Below, piece after piece: positions 7,006 through 9,652 of a DNA stretch of 9,652 bases; the first letter of the stretch is position 1; each line of letters starts with the position of its first letter. This DNA is from JAYKHL01 sp035284865 (GTDB lineage: Bacteria > Cyanobacteriota > Sericytochromatia > S15B-MN24 > JAQBPE01), in the NCBI GenBank assembly GCA_035284865.1, contig JAYKHL010000063.1:1-9652 (forward strand), written 5' to 3'. Under the pieces are notes generated by a model, which was given only the letters and a program-made list of their open reading frames with translations, was not told the DNA's origin and made no database searches. The position numbers were made by a program, and so were the translations under genes.

Positions 7006-7436
7006 TCCATGTACCAGCGCTCGCCACCTGCCTTCTTCCAGTAAAGCAGCACCTCCGGATGGCGTAGCTCGGCGGTGTTGAGCACCTTCAGGTCTGCCTT
7101 GAGCTTGGTCCGAGCCCGCCTGCCCGTCTCGTCGACGTCGGCCGCGAGGAGCTCGATGTTGTCGAGCTGCAGCAGCTCGGGCTTGACCTGAAACAGGCGC
7201 TCGATGAGCCGCGGGATGTCGGCGGCCTTGCGGTCCTCCGGCGAGCTGAAGCCTGCGGCGGCCTCGAAGTCCTTGAAGCGGATGGCCTCCAGAAACCCCC
7301 GGGCCAACGCCCCGAGCTTGCGTGCCTCGGGCCGGAGCACGACGTCGAGGGGGGCGTGGGCTGCCGGTCCCCACGTGAAGAACCAGCCACCGGCGGCAGC
7401 GCCCAGCAGCACCAGCGTCAACACGAGCCTAACCAT
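6984..7436 (-). CDS. Small membrane-anchored or secreted protein of unknown function
   Basis: I do not recognise this 150-residue protein. An N-terminal hydrophobic segment (about residues 4-23, after Arg3) looks like a signal anchor or signal peptide. An AHA just before Pro29 could be a signal peptidase I site, though Pro at +1 is unfavourable, and there is no lipobox Cys. The remainder is soluble: a helical start (ALARGFLEAIRFKDFEAAAGF), then alternating segments ending in strand-like VLLYWKKAGGERWYMDLAG. That layout resembles NTF2/SnoaL-like alpha+beta folds, which is a guess. The ATG at 7436 overlaps the permease stop by 8 bp and follows AAGGAG by seven bases, so the gene is translationally coupled to the transporter and may be an accessory or periplasmic partner. 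Its stop lies inside the strong hairpin at 6972-7005. Confidence 0.8.
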   Translation of the reverse strand: MVRLVLTLVLLGAAAGGWFFTWGPAAHAPLDVVLRPEARKLGALARGFLEAIRFKDFEAAAGFSSPEDRKAADIPRLIERLFQVKPELLQLDNIELLAADVDETGRRARTKLKADLKVLNTAELRHPEVLLYWKKAGGERWYMDLAGSLQ

Positions 7437-8166
7437 CGACGAGCTCCTTGAGCTTCAACACCAGCAGCGCCATCACCAGCAGCGCCACCGTGGCCACGGT
7501 GAGCCTGGCGAGCGCCCCCGCGAGGGTGCCCCAGTCAGGGCTGGTCGCCACCACCTGCTCCATGGCCTGGTAGCTCCACTTCGCCAGCGTGGCCTGCTCG
7601 AGCCACCCCGCCACCCCTTCCAGGCTGCGTTGGGGCATGATGAGCTTCGAGAACAGGAGCTGGGGGATCAGGCAGACGGGAACCAGCGCGAGGGCCACCA
7701 CGTCCGAGCTCACCAGCGCCGAGATGGCCAGCCCGAGCGCCGTGCCCGCCAGCAGCCCGGCATAAAGGACGAGGACCATCAGCCCAGGAGAGCCCTCGAG
7801 CACGAGGTAATACCGGACGCCCGCGTAGAACAACCCAGCCTGCGCGAGCCCAAGCAACCCCAGCACCTGAGCCTTGCTCAGCACATAGGCCTGCAACTGC
7901 AGCCCCACGAGCCGCTCTCGCTGAAGGATGGCCTGCTCCTTGACGATCTCGCGACACGCGTTGACACACCCGAAGAAGATCGTGGCGAAGGTGAGGACGA
8001 AGTACAGGGTGGGGGTCGGACGGGTGCCCTCCCACACCAGCCCGGCGCAGGCCGCCACGGCGAGGGGCTGGGCGATGAGGAAGCCAAGGCTGCGCGGATC
8101 GCCGAGGAAGACCTCCATGTATCGTTCGGTGAGGACCCCCGCCTGGTGTCGATCAAGCCAGCTCAC
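7429..8166 (-). CDS. ABC-2 type permease, ABCG-like exporter membrane subunit
   Basis: Inner-membrane half of an ABC transporter, 245 residues. I chose the GTG at 8166, whose GTGA overlaps the TGA stop of the ATPase gene and which follows a GGGGGAG-type Shine-Dalgarno; a longer frame back to 8247 would overlap the ATPase by 85 bp. About six hydrophobic segments are visible: near 27-45, 54-71, 95-115, 129-149, 156-176 and 214-238. After segment 2 comes REIVKEQAILQRERLVGLQLQAYVLSK (72-98), the charged coupling region characteristic of ABCG and bacterial FHA-ABC exporters. In those the permease is usually fused to the ATPase, whereas here it is separate. A KWSYQAMEQ segment at about 196-204 is also typical. 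Direction is probably export; the substrate is unknown. It should assemble with the product of 8163-9050. Confidence 0.88.
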   Translation of the reverse strand: MSWLDRHQAGVLTERYMEVFLGDPRSLGFLIAQPLAVAACAGLVWEGTRPTPTLYFVLTFATIFFGCVNACREIVKEQAILQRERLVGLQLQAYVLSKAQVLGLLGLAQAGLFYAGVRYYLVLEGSPGLMVLVLYAGLLAGTALGLAISALVSSDVVALALVPVCLIPQLLFSKLIMPQRSLEGVAGWLEQATLAKWSYQAMEQVVATSPDWGTLAGALARLTVATVALLVMALLVLKLKELVDG

Positions 8167-9050
8167 GGCGAAGACTCTCCCCCACCACGCAGGCGGTCCA
8201 GCACGTAGGTGCGATAAAGGTGGCTCTGGCGAAACCGCTGGGTCCACGTCAGGGCATCATCCTCTGCCAGGCGCCGGAAGACACCCTCGTAGGCCCGGAC
8301 CCGGAAGTGTTCCAGCAGGGCCTCGGGTGGGCCCGCGTACACCAGCTGGCCTGCAGCCAGCACCACCACGAGGTCCAGCTGGTCCAGGCTGGCCATGGCG
8401 TGGGTGGTCACCACGACGGTCGTGCCGCTGGCTGCCAGGTCGCTGAAGAGGGCCGTCATGGACGCCTCGAGGTGGGGATCCTGGCCGGAGGTGGGCTCAT
8501 CCAGGAACAGCACGGCGGGGCTCGCAAGCAGCTCCCCGGCGACGCTTGCGCGCTTGCGCTGCCCTCCGGAGAGCCTCGCGATGCGAACGTCTGCACGCTC
8601 CGAGAGCCCCACGCGGCGGAGGGCCCGCTCCACCACGGCCTCGCGCTCGGCGGCGGGGAGCGTCGCGGGCAGCCGCAGCCGGGCGGCATAGCTCACGGCC
8701 CTGCGGACCGTGAGCCCGGTGTGAAGGATGTCGTCCTGGGGGACGTAGCCGAGGCGGGTGCGCCAGGCTGCCCGGTGCTGGTGGAGGACCTGACCGTCGA
8801 GGAGGATCTCCCCGTCGCTGGGCCGGGTCAGGCCGCAGCAGGCCCTCAGCAAGGTGGACTTGCCCGAGCCCGAGGGCCCGAGCAGGCCAGCCGTCTCCCC
8901 CGGCAGCACGCTGAAGGTGATGCCTGACAGCAGCTGCCGGCCCGCCACCCGTTGCCCGACGTGTCGCACGTCGAGGCGGGCGGCCCCTCGGACAGCCCGC
9001 CGCGCAGCCGGGGGGGTCAGGACAGCCCCTCGAGGTACACGGTTTTCCAC
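8163..9050 (-). CDS. ABC transporter ATP-binding protein, ABCG/FHA-ABC type
   Basis: ATPase subunit pairing with the permease that follows, 295 residues. Walker A GPSGSGKS is at 58-65, Q-loop YVPQDD at 102-107, signature LSGGQRKR at 160-167, Walker B VLFLDE at 180-185 and H-loop His217. The D-loop reads SGQDP (188-192) where SGLDP is usual. GLTVRRAVSYAARLRLP after the Q-loop and the C-terminal part (LEHFRVRAYEGVFRRL ... WTQRFRQSHLYRTYVLDRL) are typical of ABCG and FHA-ABC exporters, but no FHA domain is present. The start is uncertain. A GTG at 9050 gives this length and overlaps the aldehyde dehydrogenase end by 34 bp, but its Shine-Dalgarno is poor. An in-frame GTG at 8969 would remove 27 Arg/Ala-rich residues and still precede the ATPase fold. 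The stop overlaps the permease GTG by 4 bp. Confidence 0.92.
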   Translation of the reverse strand: MENRVPRGAVLTPPAARRAVRGAARLDVRHVGQRVAGRQLLSGITFSVLPGETAGLLGPSGSGKSTLLRACCGLTRPSDGEILLDGQVLHQHRAAWRTRLGYVPQDDILHTGLTVRRAVSYAARLRLPATLPAAEREAVVERALRRVGLSERADVRIARLSGGQRKRASVAGELLASPAVLFLDEPTSGQDPHLEASMTALFSDLAASGTTVVVTTHAMASLDQLDLVVVLAAGQLVYAGPPEALLEHFRVRAYEGVFRRLAEDDALTWTQRFRQSHLYRTYVLDRLRGGGESSP

Positions 9051-9652
9051 TCCGTGAAGAACTCGATCGCCTCCCAGCCCGCCTCGCGACCGCCGAAGCC
9101 GGAGTCCTTGTAGCCCCCGAAGGGCAGGTGCGGCTCGGAGTAGGTTGTGGTGAGGTTCACGTGCACCATTCCAGCTTCGCTCTCTCGTGTGAAGCGCAAG
9201 GCCCGCGTGAGGTCGCGCGTGAAGATGGCCGAGGACAACCCGAAGTCGCAGTCATTGGCAAGGGCCACGGCATGTTCGAAGTTGCTCGCCTCGGTGATGG
9301 CAAGGACGGGCCCGAAGACCTCCTCCCGGAAGAGGCGCATGGCCGGTGTTACCCCGGTGAAGATGGTGGGGGCGACGTAGAAGCCGTGGGCCAGGGCGCC
9401 CTCGGTGACGGGCGAGCCTCCGAGCAACAACTCGGCACCGTCAGCCCGTGCCTGTTCGATGTGTCGTAGCACATCTGCCTGACGGCCCCCATCCACGCAG
9501 GGGCCCATGGTGGTGCCCTCGGCGAGGCCATCGCCGACCACCACGCTGGCGGCTTCCTGGAGCAGGGCCTCCTCGAAGGCCCCCCGCACGCCACTTTCCA
9601 CGATCACCCGGGAGGTGGCGGTGCAGCGCTGGCCCGTGCTGCCGAAGGCCCC
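9017..9652 (-). CDS. NAD(P)-dependent aldehyde dehydrogenase, C-terminal 211 residues (cut by window edge)
   Basis: Oxidises an aldehyde to its carboxylic acid using NAD(P). The window holds the C-terminal part; the N-terminal cofactor-binding region lies beyond 9652, and an internal GTG at 9607 is not the start. The fragment opens with GAFGSTGQRCTATSRVIVE, whose Cys (residue 10 of the fragment) is the catalytic nucleophile. EEVFGPVLAI near the middle is the nicotinamide-ribose contact motif. The end LPFGGYKDSGFGGREAGWEAIEFFTEWKTVYLEG is typical of the superfamily and most resembles alpha-ketoglutaric-semialdehyde-dehydrogenase-like enzymes by my reading, but substrate cannot be assigned from this part. 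It overlaps the ABC ATPase by 34 bp and is probably the upstream gene of the exporter operon. Confidence 0.95.
   Translation of the reverse strand, partial: GAFGSTGQRCTATSRVIVESGVRGAFEEALLQEAASVVVGDGLAEGTTMGPCVDGGRQADVLRHIEQARADGAELLLGGSPVTEGALAHGFYVAPTIFTGVTPAMRLFREEVFGPVLAITEASNFEHAVALANDCDFGLSSAIFTRDLTRALRFTRESEAGMVHVNLTTTYSEPHLPFGGYKDSGFGGREAGWEAIEFFTEWKTVYLEGLS

Noticed and set aside
7204..8208. Plus-strand open frame of 334 codons opposite the permease and small protein
   Set aside because: Its Gln/Arg/His-rich translation with no domain is a shadow of the hydrophobic permease codons on the other strand.
8167..8247. Permease start at 8247 with 27 extra residues
   Set aside because: It would overlap the ATPase gene by 85 bp with a non-hydrophobic Pro-rich start; the GTGA stop/start overlap at 8166 with a good Shine-Dalgarno is more typical.

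Overview
The window is a stretch of high-GC bacterial chromosome (roughly two-thirds GC by eye) with dense gene packing, short overlaps and several GTG starts. It holds a protein-quality-control operon, a translational GTPase, and the end of a second operon built around an exporter. Gene content and base composition suggest a Gram-negative bacterium; a Myxococcota or other delta-proteobacterial lineage is plausible, but that is inference and no gene here fixes the taxon. I saw no mobile element, phage gene, CRISPR array, tRNA or rRNA.

Left part (1-4838, minus strand, transcribed right to left): tig (trigger factor), then clpP, clpX and valS (valyl-tRNA synthetase, cut by the left edge). Trigger factor meets nascent chains at the ribosome, and ClpX unfolds substrates and feeds them to the ClpP barrel, so this is a folding-or-degradation operon. 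It reads into a tRNA synthetase where many proteobacteria have lon. The clpP-clpX gap is only about 5 bp. The other gaps are about 91 bp (tig-clpP) and 93 bp (clpX-valS), and both contain hairpins.

Centre (4839-5161): a divergent control region. On the minus side it has an extended -10 promoter for tig and a leader of about 144 nt with four consecutive hairpins before the Shine-Dalgarno. On the plus side it leads to typA (5162-6949), which encodes the ribosome-associated GTPase TypA/BipA. The typA start is ambiguous: a TTG at 5162 fits the family, while an ATG at 5093 would add a Pro/Ala-rich extension.

Right part (6984-9652, minus strand): an operon read right to left. It starts with an aldehyde dehydrogenase (5' end outside the window), followed by an ABC ATPase and an ABC-2 type permease that together look like an ABCG/FHA-ABC-type exporter split into two polypeptides, and ends with a small membrane-anchored protein of unknown function. 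All junctions overlap (34, 4 and 8 bp), so these four are almost certainly co-translated. typA and this operon converge on a strong hairpin at 6972-7005, which contains the stop codon of the small protein.

Most of the window is ordinary housekeeping. The points most worth a second look are the structured tig leader, the ALDH-exporter-small protein operon, and the hairpin between the convergent genes.
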